Shown piece by piece: positions 1 to 6,759 of a stretch of DNA of 14,444 nt. The number at the start of each line of letters is the position of its first letter. Position 1 is the stretch's first letter. The DNA is taken from positions 1 to 14,444 of the forward strand of contig JAISTU010000222.1 of the NCBI GenBank assembly GCA_031272415.1, written 5' to 3'. The stretch is from Bacteroidales bacterium. GTDB lineage: Bacteria; Bacteroidota; Bacteroidia; Bacteroidales; WCHB1-69. The notes below the pieces were generated by a model. That model had not been told where the DNA came from. It saw nothing but the letters and a program-made list of their open reading frames with translations, and made no database searches. The translations under genes were made by a program, and so were the position numbers.

Positions 1-109
1 GGATTGCTATGTGTCTGCCAGCAAAGCCTGCGGAACGAATGGGTGTTTTACTCTGCCGGGCAATGCCAATACATTAAGATACTGGACAAATCACAGTTCA
101 GACAAAGAG

Positions 110-130
110 ATTGCGGGGCTCGCCCGCAAT
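110..130. repeat. GC-rich palindrome, REP-like
   Basis: Perfect 8-bp arms ATTGCGGG (110-117) and CCCGCAAT (123-130) enclose a 5-nt loop GCTCG. It is much richer in GC than its surroundings and lies directly after the dispersed GTTCAGACAA repeat. It resembles the palindromic intergenic repeats scattered through many bacterial genomes. No function can be read from it. Confidence 0.6.
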
Positions 131-260
131 GACAGTGTAAGGACATAAATACATTTTTTAGAACGTTTCTGTGCGAAAATGCAAAAAAAAAAAAAAAAAA
201 GTTTTTTTTACCTTTCACTCTGTACCTTTCGCCTTTTTTGGACAAGGCATACCTTTCCCC

Positions 261-296
261 TTAAAAAGATATATCTACCTCAAAAGGTAGATATAT
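261..296 (-). terminator. Rho-independent terminator after tRNA-Ala
   Basis: A perfect 12-bp stem (269-280 with 285-296) and a 4-nt loop are followed, on the minus strand, by C and five T (263-268). It lies about 50 nt downstream of tRNA-Ala on the same strand, so it probably ends the tRNA-Ile-tRNA-Ala transcript. The stem is AT-rich at both ends with a CTACCT/AGGTAG core. Confidence 0.65.
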
Positions 297-310
297 TATA
301 AACACAAAAT

Positions 311-328
311 GCTACTGCAAGCAGTAGC
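311..328 (-). terminator. Perfect hairpin between tRNA-Ala and its terminator
   Basis: GCTACTGC (311-318) and GCAGTAGC (321-328) pair perfectly across a 2-nt loop. On the minus strand it is followed by ATTTTGTGTTT, a T-rich but interrupted tail. It starts 18 nt after the tRNA-Ala 3' end, so it could be a first terminator or a 3' processing or stabilising hairpin of the tRNA transcript. Confidence 0.45.
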
Positions 329-345
329 GAGCAAAATGATGGTTG

Positions 346-419
346 TGGAGGATATCGGATTCGAACCGATGACCCTCTGCGTGCAAGGCAGATGCTCTAG
401 CCAACTGAGCCAATCCCCC
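346..419 (-). tRNA. tRNA-Ala (anticodon TGC)
   Basis: This is a 74-nt cloverleaf on the minus strand. The acceptor stem GGGGGAT pairs with ATCCTCC (one G-T pair), the D arm is GCTC/GAGC, the anticodon stem TCTGC/GCAGA encloses loop CTTGCAC with anticodon TGC, and the T arm ATCGG-TTCGAAT-CCGAT is intact. The discriminator is A, and CCA is not encoded. It lies 26 nt downstream of tRNA-Ile and is presumably co-transcribed with it from the -7 box at 575-582. Confidence 0.96.
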
Positions 420-445
420 AAAAAATATTATTTAAACATTTAGTG

Positions 446-519
446 TAGTCTCGGGCAGAGTTGAACTGCCGACCCCTACATTATCAGTGTAGTGCTCTAA
501 CCAACTGAGCTACGAGACT
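446..519 (-). tRNA. tRNA-Ile (anticodon GAT)
   Basis: This is a 74-nt cloverleaf on the minus strand. The acceptor AGTCTCG pairs perfectly with CGAGACT. The D arm is GCTC/GAGC, the anticodon stem CTACA/TGTAG encloses loop CTGATAA (anticodon GAT), and the T arm is GGCAG-TTCAACT-CTGCC. The discriminator is A and CCA is not encoded. The order Ile then Ala is that of the spacer between 16S and 23S in many bacteria, but no 16S 3' end (the anti-Shine-Dalgarno tail) is present in the ~200 bases upstream. Confidence 0.96.
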
Positions 520-574
520 GTTTTCAACATGTATAAAAAAGTATATCCCCTGACTTAATTTTACAAGGGAAATA

Positions 575-582
575 CAAAGATA
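575..582 (-). promoter_or_regulatory. -7 box of the tRNA-Ile-tRNA-Ala promoter
   Basis: TATCTTTG on the minus strand matches the Bacteroidota primary-sigma -7 box TAnnTTTG. It is preceded by an A8 tract and GTG, and lies 56 nt upstream of tRNA-Ile. No clear TTG -33 element is visible at the usual distance. Confidence 0.6.
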
Positions 583-718
583 CACTTTTTTTTGATATAA
601 ATCGTTTTTTTGTGAAAAAAAGTTAAAATTATTTTTCTGAATTTTTCCTATCTTATTGTGTATCAATAAAATAAAAATTTTAACAAAAAAAAAGAATTTT
701 AACAAAAAAGTAAAGCAC

Positions 719-1921
719 TTACTCATTGAGCCATCGAAAAGCCATATAACTCATCACGGCAGGGGCAATTTGCAGTGCATTTTCGTTGATATTAAAATTG
801 GGTGTGTGAAGATTGCAATCTATGCCGTCTATTTTTGTTCCTACTCGGTAAAAAACAGACGGAAAATGATGAGAATAATATGCAAAATCTTCTGCCGTCA
901 TGCGATGTTTTAGAGTTAAAACGTTTTCTTTTCCCAGCATTTCTTGGGCAATTTTTTGCATTTTCAGCGTAGAATTTTCATCATTTATGAGTACAGGATA
1001 ACCTTTTTTTATATTTGTAATTGCATTTCCATTTCGAGCGGTGGCAATGCGGTTAGCAATATTTTCAATTTGTTTGTGTGCATTTGTTCGCCATGCTTCG
1101 TCAAAAGTTCTAAAAGTGCCTGCCAAATCCACTTTTTGAGGCACAATATTGGTCGCCCCTTTGCCTTCAATTTGCCCGAAAGTAAGCACTGACGGAACAT
1201 TTTGGGGTGCATAATTTCGGCAAAAATGCTCCAATTCGAGCAAAATTTCAGCCGCAATCAACAACGGATTGATAAATGTATCTTCGAGTGCCGCATGTCC
1301 CGCTTTGCCATAAATTGTTAGATAAATCTCATCTGTTGAAGCCATATAAATACCTGATTTTAAGCCAATTGCACCTGTTTTGATTTCAGGCGACACATGA
1401 CATCCTAACATTAAATCTATTTTGGGATTTTCCAAAACACCACACTGTAATAACTCAAACGCTCCGCCGGGAAATTGCTCTTCCGAAGGCTGAAAAATTA
1501 GACGCACATTGCCCGAAAATTCATTCTTTAACAAATTTAAAATACGTGCCACCGTGAGCAAAGATGCAGTATGAACATCGTGTCCGCAAGCGTGCATCAC
1601 ATTGTCAATGAGCGATTTATACACAACATCATTATTTTCTTTAATCGGCAACGCATCCATATCCGCTCTCAGTGCGATAGTTTTAGTTTGACCTTCTTTT
1701 TGACCTTCTTTTTGACCTTCAATAAGTGCAATTATAGCATTGTTATTCAGTGCTTTATAAGATTTTATACCGTAATTTTCCAATGTCTGAAAAACATAAT
1801 CGGCAGTAGGCTGCTCATGCCCCGAAAGGTCGGGATGTTGGTGTATATAGCGTCTAATTTTTATAGTATCTTGCAAAAATTGAGAGGCTAAATGGACGAT
1901 TTTTTGTTGAATATCTTCCAT
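719..1921 (-). CDS. M20-family amidohydrolase (peptidase M20D type)
   Basis: This is a metal-dependent hydrolase of 400 aa, the usual length for the hippurate hydrolase / N-acyl-amino-acid amidohydrolase group, probably cytoplasmic as no signal peptide is seen. The M20D motifs are complete: ALRADMDALPI (83-93), HACGHD (110-115), QPSEE (144-148), GCH (H175), the dimerisation-domain stretch GKAGHAA (205-211), MTAEDFAYY (341-349) and LHTP (H372). The likely two-metal ligands are C112, H114, E148, H175 and H372. The substrate cannot be read from the sequence; removal of an acyl group from an amino acid or small peptide is a family-level inference. An EGQK stretch repeated three times (68-78) sits between two N-terminal strands and is coded by a 12-bp tandem repeat. 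It starts 29 nt after the outer-membrane gene on the same strand and shows no promoter of its own. Confidence 0.9.
   Translation of the reverse strand: MEDIQQKIVHLASQFLQDTIKIRRYIHQHPDLSGHEQPTADYVFQTLENYGIKSYKALNNNAIIALIEGQKEGQKEGQTKTIALRADMDALPIKENNDVVYKSLIDNVMHACGHDVHTASLLTVARILNLLKNEFSGNVRLIFQPSEEQFPGGAFELLQCGVLENPKIDLMLGCHVSPEIKTGAIGLKSGIYMASTDEIYLTIYGKAGHAALEDTFINPLLIAAEILLELEHFCRNYAPQNVPSVLTFGQIEGKGATNIVPQKVDLAGTFRTFDEAWRTNAHKQIENIANRIATARNGNAITNIKKGYPVLINDENSTLKMQKIAQEMLGKENVLTLKHRMTAEDFAYYSHHFPSVFYRVGTKIDGIDCNLHTPNFNINENALQIAPAVMSYMAFRWLNE
1681..1720 (-). repeat. 12-bp tandem repeat inside the amidohydrolase gene
   Basis: Three consecutive near-identical 12-bp units (TTTGACCTTCTT on the plus strand) encode EGQ-KEGQ-KEGQ at residues 68-78. 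Because the unit is a multiple of three, gain or loss of a copy keeps the frame and changes only loop length. Confidence 0.7.
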
Positions 1922-1950
1922 TTTTTCATTTTTTTTTTACACGAAATTTA

Positions 1951-2628
1951 TCAAAACATAATTCCTGCTTTGAGACCTGCAAACATATACATTCCGTTAG
2001 CATTTGTATTGACTAACAATGATTTAATACGTTGAGGCGGCGTGCCATCATAATATCGCAAACTTGTTTCTTGCACTTTGGCAAAAGCAGTGATAACCAA
2101 TGCTGCATTTCGGCTCACGGAGGCTTTAAATCCAAAGCCTAACTCGCCCATAAAGCCGGACGTTGAGCCTTGAATTACATAATCCGAAGAATTGCCCTTA
2201 AGTTTGTAAGGAATGGAGGTTATATTCCAATGGTTGGCAAACCCTAAATTGACATACCAATGCGGGGCAAAATTAGTTTTCATCAAACTGCCACGCACGT
2301 CCAAATAAATAGGTACAAACGCATTTTTAACTGTCCAATACTCAAAATTTAAACCGATTCCCAATGCAATATAAGGCGAGAACTGAAAGCCCATAAATTG
2401 AGACACCGAAATGACAGGAATATTTGCCGTTGTAGTGTTCTTAATTTCATACTCTTCACCCGGCACCACATTATATGGAAACCGATGAACTCCATGTGCG
2501 AATGCTACACTTGTTATAAACAAAGGTCCCTGCTCTCTTACCTGCGGATTTAATTGCCCATATACTTTGCTACTTGTGAGCAAAACCGCACCTATTGCTA
2601 TGCTAAAAAATATTTTTTTGCCTTTCAT
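1951..2628 (-). CDS. Putative outer-membrane beta-barrel protein
   Basis: This 225-aa protein begins with a basic stretch (MKGKK) and a hydrophobic segment ending near VYG-Q (residue 25), a likely signal peptide. The mature part alternates short amphipathic strands, e.g. around 90-110, 125-140, 160-185 and 210-225, rich in G, F and Y, and ends in phenylalanine (GLKAGIMF), the usual C-terminal signal for assembly of outer-membrane barrels. It resembles the small OmpW/PorT-like barrels that are common and poorly characterised in Bacteroidota; I do not recognise a specific family. It lies directly upstream of the amidohydrolase and probably shares its transcript from the -7 box at 2680-2687. Confidence 0.7.
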   Translation of the reverse strand: MKGKKIFFSIAIGAVLLTSSKVYGQLNPQVREQGPLFITSVAFAHGVHRFPYNVVPGEEYEIKNTTTANIPVISVSQFMGFQFSPYIALGIGLNFEYWTVKNAFVPIYLDVRGSLMKTNFAPHWYVNLGFANHWNITSIPYKLKGNSSDYVIQGSTSGFMGELGFGFKASVSRNAALVITAFAKVQETSLRYYDGTPPQRIKSLLVNTNANGMYMFAGLKAGIMF

Positions 2629-2679
2629 AATTGCTACTTCTGTTTTTTATAAAAAATCAAATTACGTATTTAGGTTTTA

Positions 2680-2687
2680 CAAAGATA
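2680..2687 (-). promoter_or_regulatory. -7 box for the outer-membrane protein operon
   Basis: TATCTTTG on the minus strand is preceded by A8-GTG, the same context as the tRNA-Ile promoter. It lies 52 nt upstream of the start at 2628. Where a -33 element would be expected lies a (GTTGAAA)3 array at 2701-2721. Confidence 0.6.
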
Positions 2688-2700
2688 CACTTTTTTTTGA

Positions 2701-2721
2701 GTTGAAAGTTGAAAGTTGAAA
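2701..2721. repeat. (GTTGAAA)3 7-bp tandem repeat
   Basis: Three perfect 7-bp units lie 14-34 nt upstream of the -7 box at 2680-2687, across the expected -33 region of that promoter. Confidence 0.8.
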
Positions 2722-2781
2722 ATCGGCTTTATTGCGCAGCCATCCGCTATAATGAAAAGATAAACCCATACAGCAATAATC

Positions 2782-3762
2782 TCAATAATAAAGATGAGAA
2801 ATCCATTCTTTCAGTGCTGCATAGTCGCTTTGAGGGTATTTTGCGCCTATAACTTCAACTATTTTGGCAGCCATTCGAGACGCGATTCTGCCACAACTTC
2901 TAATGTCTAAACCATTGAGATACCCATACAAAAAGCCTGCTGCATATAAATCTCCGGCGCCGGTGGTATCTATTGCCTGTGCGGTGAAAGCGTTAATAAA
3001 TTGCTTTTGGTCGCCTGTTTTTATCCACGACCCTTCTGCACCTGCTTTGACAATCGCAACGGGGCACATTTGAGCAATTCTATCCACTGCTTCTTCGGGG
3101 GCTGCCCCCACGAATGCCAATGCTTCTGCTTCGTTAGCAAACACAATATCAGCACATTCCGATACAAGAATTTGCAAAAAATCCAAATTTTCTTCTACAA
3201 TATTATAACTTGCTAAATCTAAGGCAATTATCAATCCTTTTTGCCTTGCGATAGAAACTGCTTTTTCTATCAATTTGTGATTGTGCAACAAATATCCTTC
3301 TAAATACAAAATATCGCCAATTTGTAGCGCATTTTCGTCAATATCAGATGGTTCCAAAGTGGCAGCAGCACCTAAAAAAGTTGCCATTGTACGTTCTCCG
3401 TCCGGCGAAATCAATGAAGTACAAAATCCGGACATACTATCGCTTTTGACCAAAAAAGGAGTTACTCCACAGGCTTCTAAATCCGCCAAAAAAGCCTCTC
3501 CATAACGGTCATTTCCTATTTTACCGATAAATGCTGTTTTTATCCCCAAAAGTGCTAATCCACAAATTGTATTCGCCGCCGAACCGCCGGAACACATTTT
3601 AGACTCCAATCCACTTGTATATTGAGACAATTTTTGGGCAAATTCAAAATCTATCAGTTGCATACTCCCTTTTGGTAAATGATGCTCTGTTAAAAAATCA
3701 TCACTCTCCAAACGAATCAACTCATCCACTAAGGCATTCCCTATTCCAATTATTCTTTTCAT
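2782..3762 (-). CDS. PfkB-family sugar/nucleoside kinase (adenosine kinase-like)
   Basis: This 326-aa cytoplasmic kinase uses ATP to phosphorylate a sugar or nucleoside. The N-terminal GIGNALVDEL (6-15), the substrate-side GGSAANT (59-65) with FIGKIGNDRYG (78-88), NEAEA (210-214), and the C-terminal signature DTTGAGD (265-271) with catalytic base D271 are all present. The N-terminal sequence and length fit the adenosine kinase-like branch found in Bacteroidota better than ribokinase or fructokinase, but substrate assignment from sequence alone is unreliable. The gene follows tRNA-Asn on the same strand; the tRNA's terminator hairpin ends about 11 nt before the start codon and no separate TAnnTTTG box is seen between them. 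Confidence 0.88.
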   Translation of the reverse strand: MKRIIGIGNALVDELIRLESDDFLTEHHLPKGSMQLIDFEFAQKLSQYTSGLESKMCSGGSAANTICGLALLGIKTAFIGKIGNDRYGEAFLADLEACGVTPFLVKSDSMSGFCTSLISPDGERTMATFLGAAATLEPSDIDENALQIGDILYLEGYLLHNHKLIEKAVSIARQKGLIIALDLASYNIVEENLDFLQILVSECADIVFANEAEALAFVGAAPEEAVDRIAQMCPVAIVKAGAEGSWIKTGDQKQFINAFTAQAIDTTGAGDLYAAGFLYGYLNGLDIRSCGRIASRMAAKIVEVIGAKYPQSDYAALKEWISHLYY

Positions 3763-3773
3763 AAATAAATAAT

Positions 3774-3800
3774 AAAAAAAAGCCGAAATTTGCTCGGCTT
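3774..3800 (-). terminator. Rho-independent terminator after tRNA-Asn
   Basis: On the minus strand AAGCCGA (3800-3794) pairs with TCGGCTT (3786-3780) over a 7-nt loop, followed by a run of T (3774-3780). It starts 7 nt after the tRNA-Asn 3' end. It lies just upstream of the pfkB start codon at 3762, so it could also attenuate read-through into that gene. Confidence 0.8.
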
Positions 3801-3806
3801 ATACTG

Positions 3807-3880
3807 CTCCCCCTGCTGGACTTGAACCAGCGACCCTCTGATTAACAGTCAGATGCTCTAACCAACTGAGCTAAGGAGGA
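3807..3880 (-). tRNA. tRNA-Asn (anticodon GTT)
   Basis: This is a 74-nt cloverleaf on the minus strand. The acceptor TCCTCCT pairs with AGGGGGA (one T-G pair), the D arm is GCTC/GAGC, the anticodon stem TCTGA/TCAGA encloses loop CTGTTAA (anticodon GTT), and the T arm is GCTGG-TTCAAGT-CCAGC. The discriminator is G and CCA is not encoded. Confidence 0.96.
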
Positions 3881-3915
3881 ATGTGTTATACATCCATAAA
3901 TCGTTAACCCTTTTA

Positions 3916-3923
3916 CAAAGATA
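3916..3923 (-). promoter_or_regulatory. -7 box of the tRNA-Asn promoter
   Basis: TATCTTTG on the minus strand lies 36 nt upstream of tRNA-Asn and is preceded by an A8 tract and TGC. No -33 TTG is seen at the usual distance. Confidence 0.6.
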
Positions 3924-4084
3924 GCATTTTTTTTCATATCTTTTTCATTTTTTCAAAAAAAAATGCAACTTTTTTTTTTCGCATTTCAACCCAAAATATT
4001 TGTAATTTATTGATTATTAAGTGTTTATGAAAATAACGCAAACAAAAATAAAATTAAAAAACAACAAAATTTACTTTTGAAAGC

Positions 4085-4119
4085 GACAAAATGGCATATT
4101 TTATGACAAAATGACATAA
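4085..4119. repeat. Paired GACAAAATGnCAT direct repeat
   Basis: GACAAAATGGCATA (from 4085) and GACAAAATGACATA (from 4105) are spaced exactly 20 bp. Each contains a small palindrome ATG-n-CAT flanked by A/T. It could be an operator or a decayed repeat. It lies about 45 bp upstream of the small open frame at 4154. Confidence 0.4.
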
Positions 4120-4153
4120 TTCGTCCGTAAAATATTGAAAATAAATGTATTAT

Positions 4154-4309
4154 ATGAACTCTCAATGTAAATGGCTTGAAAATGATAACATTACTGCAAA
4201 AAGGATATACATTATTTCAACAAAAAACGGGAACATTTTGCCTACTTGCGAACAAATAAGCAAAATATTCCCCAAAAACAATTCAATAATATGTGTGTCT
4301 TTTACTTGA
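4154..4309 (+). CDS. Possible small protein, 51 aa (doubtful)
   Basis: An ATG at 4154 opens a 51-codon frame ending with TGA at 4307-4309, overlapping the convergent kbl stop codon by 8 nt. The peptide starts MNSQCKWLENDN and has two cysteines in its second half. I recognise no family. In favour are the repeat upstream and its place in an otherwise empty gap; against it, a frame of this length arises by chance, and no TAnnTTTG box lies just upstream. Confidence 0.2.
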   Translation: MNSQCKWLENDNITAKRIYIISTKNGNILPTCEQISKIFPKNNSIICVSFT

Positions 4310-5492
4310 GAATATTCAATTCTTTGCCAATTTTAACGAAAGCGTTAATGGCAGTGTCGAGGTGTGTTTTTTCGTGGGCAGCAGAAAGTTGTACGCGTAT
4401 CCGTGCTTGGTCTTTTGGAACAACAGGGTAACTGAACCCGATAACATAAATGCCCTCATTGAGCAGTTTTTCAGCAAATTTACCTGCCAAAGCCGCATCA
4501 TATAACATTACTGCACAAATGGCTGATTGAGTGGGTTTTATGTCAAATCCTGCCTCTTTCATTTTGGCAATAAAATAATCGGTATTTTCATGCAATTTGT
4601 CCTGTAATTCGTTGGTAGAGTCCATCAATTCAAACATGCGTATGCCTGCTGCAGCCACCATTGGCGGAATAGAATTGGAGAACAAATACGGACGCGAACG
4701 CTGACGCAAAAGTTCAATTATTTCTTTTTTGCCTGTTGTAAAACCACCAATTGCACCTCCAAATGCTTTTCCAAGCGTACCTGTAATAATTTCAACTTTA
4801 CCTCTGCAATTGTGGAGTTCGGTAACACCGCGACCTGTTTTTCCAACCACGCCTGCCGAATGACTTTCGTCTACCATTACCATTGCGTCATATTTTTCAG
4901 CCAACTGCAAAATTTTATCCATTGGAGCAACATTTCCGTCCATAGAAAAAACGCCATCGGTAACAATGAGCCTAAATCTGCATTTTTGGGCGTCTTGCAA
5001 TTGTTTTTCGAGGTCAGCCATGTCAGCATTGGCATATCTGAATCTTTGCGCCTTGCACAATCTTACACCGTCAATGATAGAGGCATGATTGAGAGCGTCC
5101 GAAATGATAGCATCTTCTTCGGTCAGCAAAGGTTCAAATACACCGCCATTAGCGTCAAAACAGGCAGCATATAAAATGGTGTCTTCTGTTCCAAAAAAGT
5201 TGGCAATTTTGGCTTCCAACTCTTTGTGTAAGTCGGACGTGCCACATATAAACCGAACCGAAGCCATGCCATAAGCCCTCTCTTTCAGGCAATTGATAGC
5301 CGCCTCAACTAATTGTGGATTATTGGCTAATCCCAAATAATTATTGGCACAAAAATTTAATACTTCTTTGCCTGTATTGACTTTAATTTGCGAATACTGA
5401 GGCGAAACTAAAATACGTTCTTCTTTGTAAGTACCTGATTGTCTGATACTTTCTATTTCTTCTTTAAGATGTTTTTGAAATTTATTATACAT
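4302..5492 (-). CDS. kbl: Glycine C-acetyltransferase (2-amino-3-ketobutyrate CoA ligase)
   Basis: This is a PLP-dependent alpha-oxoamine synthase of 396 aa, full length for KBL. It catalyses the CoA-dependent cleavage of 2-amino-3-ketobutyrate to glycine and acetyl-CoA, the second step of threonine degradation via threonine dehydrogenase. Visible signatures are FCANNYLGLANNP (47-59), GMASVRFICGT (75-85), the aspartate site VDESHSAGVVGKTGRG (207-222), and the PLP lysine K242 in TGTLGKAFGG. The closely related KBL versus 8-amino-7-oxononanoate or serine palmitoyl synthase question is settled mainly by the N-terminal and GMASVRFICGT sequence, which match KBL. No tdh gene is next to it here. The divergent neighbour is the Fic gene; the 163-bp gap holds a promoter for each. 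Confidence 0.94.
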   Translation of the reverse strand: MYNKFQKHLKEEIESIRQSGTYKEERILVSPQYSQIKVNTGKEVLNFCANNYLGLANNPQLVEAAINCLKERAYGMASVRFICGTSDLHKELEAKIANFFGTEDTILYAACFDANGGVFEPLLTEEDAIISDALNHASIIDGVRLCKAQRFRYANADMADLEKQLQDAQKCRFRLIVTDGVFSMDGNVAPMDKILQLAEKYDAMVMVDESHSAGVVGKTGRGVTELHNCRGKVEIITGTLGKAFGGAIGGFTTGKKEIIELLRQRSRPYLFSNSIPPMVAAAGIRMFELMDSTNELQDKLHENTDYFIAKMKEAGFDIKPTQSAICAVMLYDAALAGKFAEKLLNEGIYVIGFSYPVVPKDQARIRVQLSAAHEKTHLDTAINAFVKIGKELNILK

Positions 5493-5532
5493 TGATTCTT
5501 AATCTATATTTTTTATGCTGATTGATAAAATA

Positions 5533-5554
5533 CAAAAATACACAAATTTTTCAA
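5533..5554 (-). promoter_or_regulatory. kbl promoter, TTG-N11-TATTTTTG
   Basis: On the minus strand TTG (5554-5552), 11 nt ending in GTG, and TATTTTTG (5540-5533) lie 41 nt upstream of the kbl start. Upstream is the AT tract TTTTTTAATTTTTAATTG. The same arrangement occurs before fic, the VWA gene and manA. Confidence 0.6.
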
Positions 5555-5604
5555 TTAAAAATTAAAAAATAAAAAATAAGCCCTTTTTTTATTTTTATTA
5601 AGAA

Positions 5605-5626
5605 TTGACAAAAAGGTGTATCTTTG
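5605..5626 (+). promoter_or_regulatory. fic promoter, TTG-N11-TATCTTTG
   Basis: TTG (5605-5607), 11 nt ending in GGTG, and TATCTTTG (5619-5626) lie 30 nt upstream of the ATG at 5656. It is preceded by T/A tracts shared with the divergent kbl promoter. Confidence 0.6.
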
Positions 5627-5655
5627 CATTTTAATATAGTACATAAAAGCGGAAT

Positions 5656-6759
5656 ATGAAAGGGAACACACGTACAAATATGAACAGAATACAGAAATTA
5701 TTAGCAGAATGGCGAGCCGCGCAGCCGATTAAGCCCGACTTGCAACATCGTATGGACCAGTCGTTTATGATTGACTTCAACTACAACTCAAACCACCTCG
5801 AAGGCAACACCCTGACCTACGGGCAGACACGACTGCTGCTACTCTTCGGCAAAATAAAGGGCGAGGCGCTGATGCGCGACTGCGAAGAGATGAAAGCCCA
5901 CAACGTTGGCTTGGAGATGATGAAAATTGAGGCGTTAGACCGCGAGCGTCCGCTGTCGGAATCGTTTATCCGCGAACTCAACAGCACTATCCTTGCGGGC
6001 GACTTCTTCAAAGTAAGCAGCGACGGGCAGTCGAAATACAAAATCCATACCGGCGTTTACAAGACCCGCCCCAACTCCGTCATCACCCCGTCCGGCGAGA
6101 TGTTCGACTATGCCTCGCCCGAAGAGACGCCCTCGATGATGGGCGACCTTGTCAGGTGGTACAACGACGCAGAGCAGGCAGCCCGCCTCACGCCCGTCGA
6201 ACTCGCCGCACTCTTCCACTACCGCTACATCCGCATCCACCCCTTCGAAGACGGCAACGGACGCATAGCCCGCCTGCTCGTCAACTACATCCTCCTGCGG
6301 CACGGATACCCGATGATTGTGATACTCAACTCCGACCGCCGCCACTACCTCGATGTTTTGGGACAGTGCGACGACGCCGTTGGTAGAGAACCTTACAAAG
6401 GCGCTGACGCCACTTTGGAACAGATAAAACCTTTTGTGGACTACATCGCCGAATATGTGGTGAGGAAAATTCAGTTTGCGTTAGACACGCTTGCCGAAAT
6501 CAATGCAGGTTTCCATAACGACTTTGTCGAAACCGACAATAAAGAGGTCAAAGGTGAGGACGCTTCCAAAGTCAGCAATATGGACTATCGTCTGATTGAA
6601 GAACTGAAATTCAAACCAAGTATCACAGCCGCCGAACTCGCTAAAATGCTAAATAAGAGCGAAATAACAATAAAACGGTATCTTAAAAATCTGCAAAAAA
6701 CAGGTAAACTCGAAAGAATCGGTTCTGATAAAACAGGTACTTGGAAAGTTATTTTATAA
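5656..6759 (+). CDS. Fic-domain protein with C-terminal winged helix (class II AMPylase-like)
   Basis: This 367-aa protein contains a Fic domain, which typically transfers AMP from ATP to a hydroxyl of a target protein. The core motif HPFEDGNGR is intact (195-203; catalytic H195, phosphate-binding region G200-R203). The N-terminal inhibitory motif S/T-x-x-x-E-G/N is seen as SNHLEG (45-50), with inhibitory E49, so this is a self-inhibited class II Fic protein needing no separate antitoxin. The C-terminus (about 308-367) is a winged helix: ITAAELAKMLNKSEITIKRYLKNLQKTGKLERIG. Start choice: ATG at 5656 is 30 nt after the -7 box; M9 is a possible alternative. Base use is odd: about 57-67% G+C over most of 5700-6400 by line counts, falling to about 27% near 6661-6720. 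That is a sign of transfer or domain replacement. A decayed repeat-coding tail follows the stop codon. Confidence 0.93.
   Translation: MKGNTRTNMNRIQKLLAEWRAAQPIKPDLQHRMDQSFMIDFNYNSNHLEGNTLTYGQTRLLLLFGKIKGEALMRDCEEMKAHNVGLEMMKIEALDRERPLSESFIRELNSTILAGDFFKVSSDGQSKYKIHTGVYKTRPNSVITPSGEMFDYASPEETPSMMGDLVRWYNDAEQAARLTPVELAALFHYRYIRIHPFEDGNGRIARLLVNYILLRHGYPMIVILNSDRRHYLDVLGQCDDAVGREPYKGADATLEQIKPFVDYIAEYVVRKIQFALDTLAEINAGFHNDFVETDNKEVKGEDASKVSNMDYRLIEELKFKPSITAAELAKMLNKSEITIKRYLKNLQKTGKLERIGSDKTGTWKVIL

Larger units (their letters stand above)
1..345. other. Non-coding repeat-rich left edge
   Basis: I see no credible gene here; the open frames are short and made of repeats and homopolymers. The stretch holds a copy of a dispersed repeat (88-105) also found at the right end of the window, a GC-rich palindrome (110-130), an A18 run followed by G and T8 (183-209), three copies of TACCTTTC (209-216, 223-230, 250-257) and two hairpins downstream of tRNA-Ala. 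Although it lies directly downstream of a tRNA-Ile/tRNA-Ala pair, nothing in it resembles the 5' end of a 23S rRNA gene. Confidence 0.7.
3881..4301. other. AT-rich intergenic region between tRNA-Asn and kbl
   Basis: This stretch carries the tRNA-Asn promoter box (3916-3923), a very AT-rich segment (about 3924-4080), a 20-bp-spaced direct repeat of GACAAAATG (4085-4093, 4105-4113), and one small open frame (4154-4309). No terminator hairpin is evident downstream of kbl. Confidence 0.6.

Noticed and set aside
48..245. 65-aa minus-strand open frame in the left edge
   Set aside because: It reads through the A18 run (poly-F) and repeats; not protein-like.
1..718. rRNA operon around the tRNA-Ile/tRNA-Ala pair
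   Set aside because: No 16S 3' tail between 520 and 718 and no 23S-like sequence in 1-345.
5935..6345. Long minus-strand and alternate-frame open frames inside the Fic gene
   Set aside because: They are shadows caused by the high G+C of that segment; the Fic frame has complete motifs.
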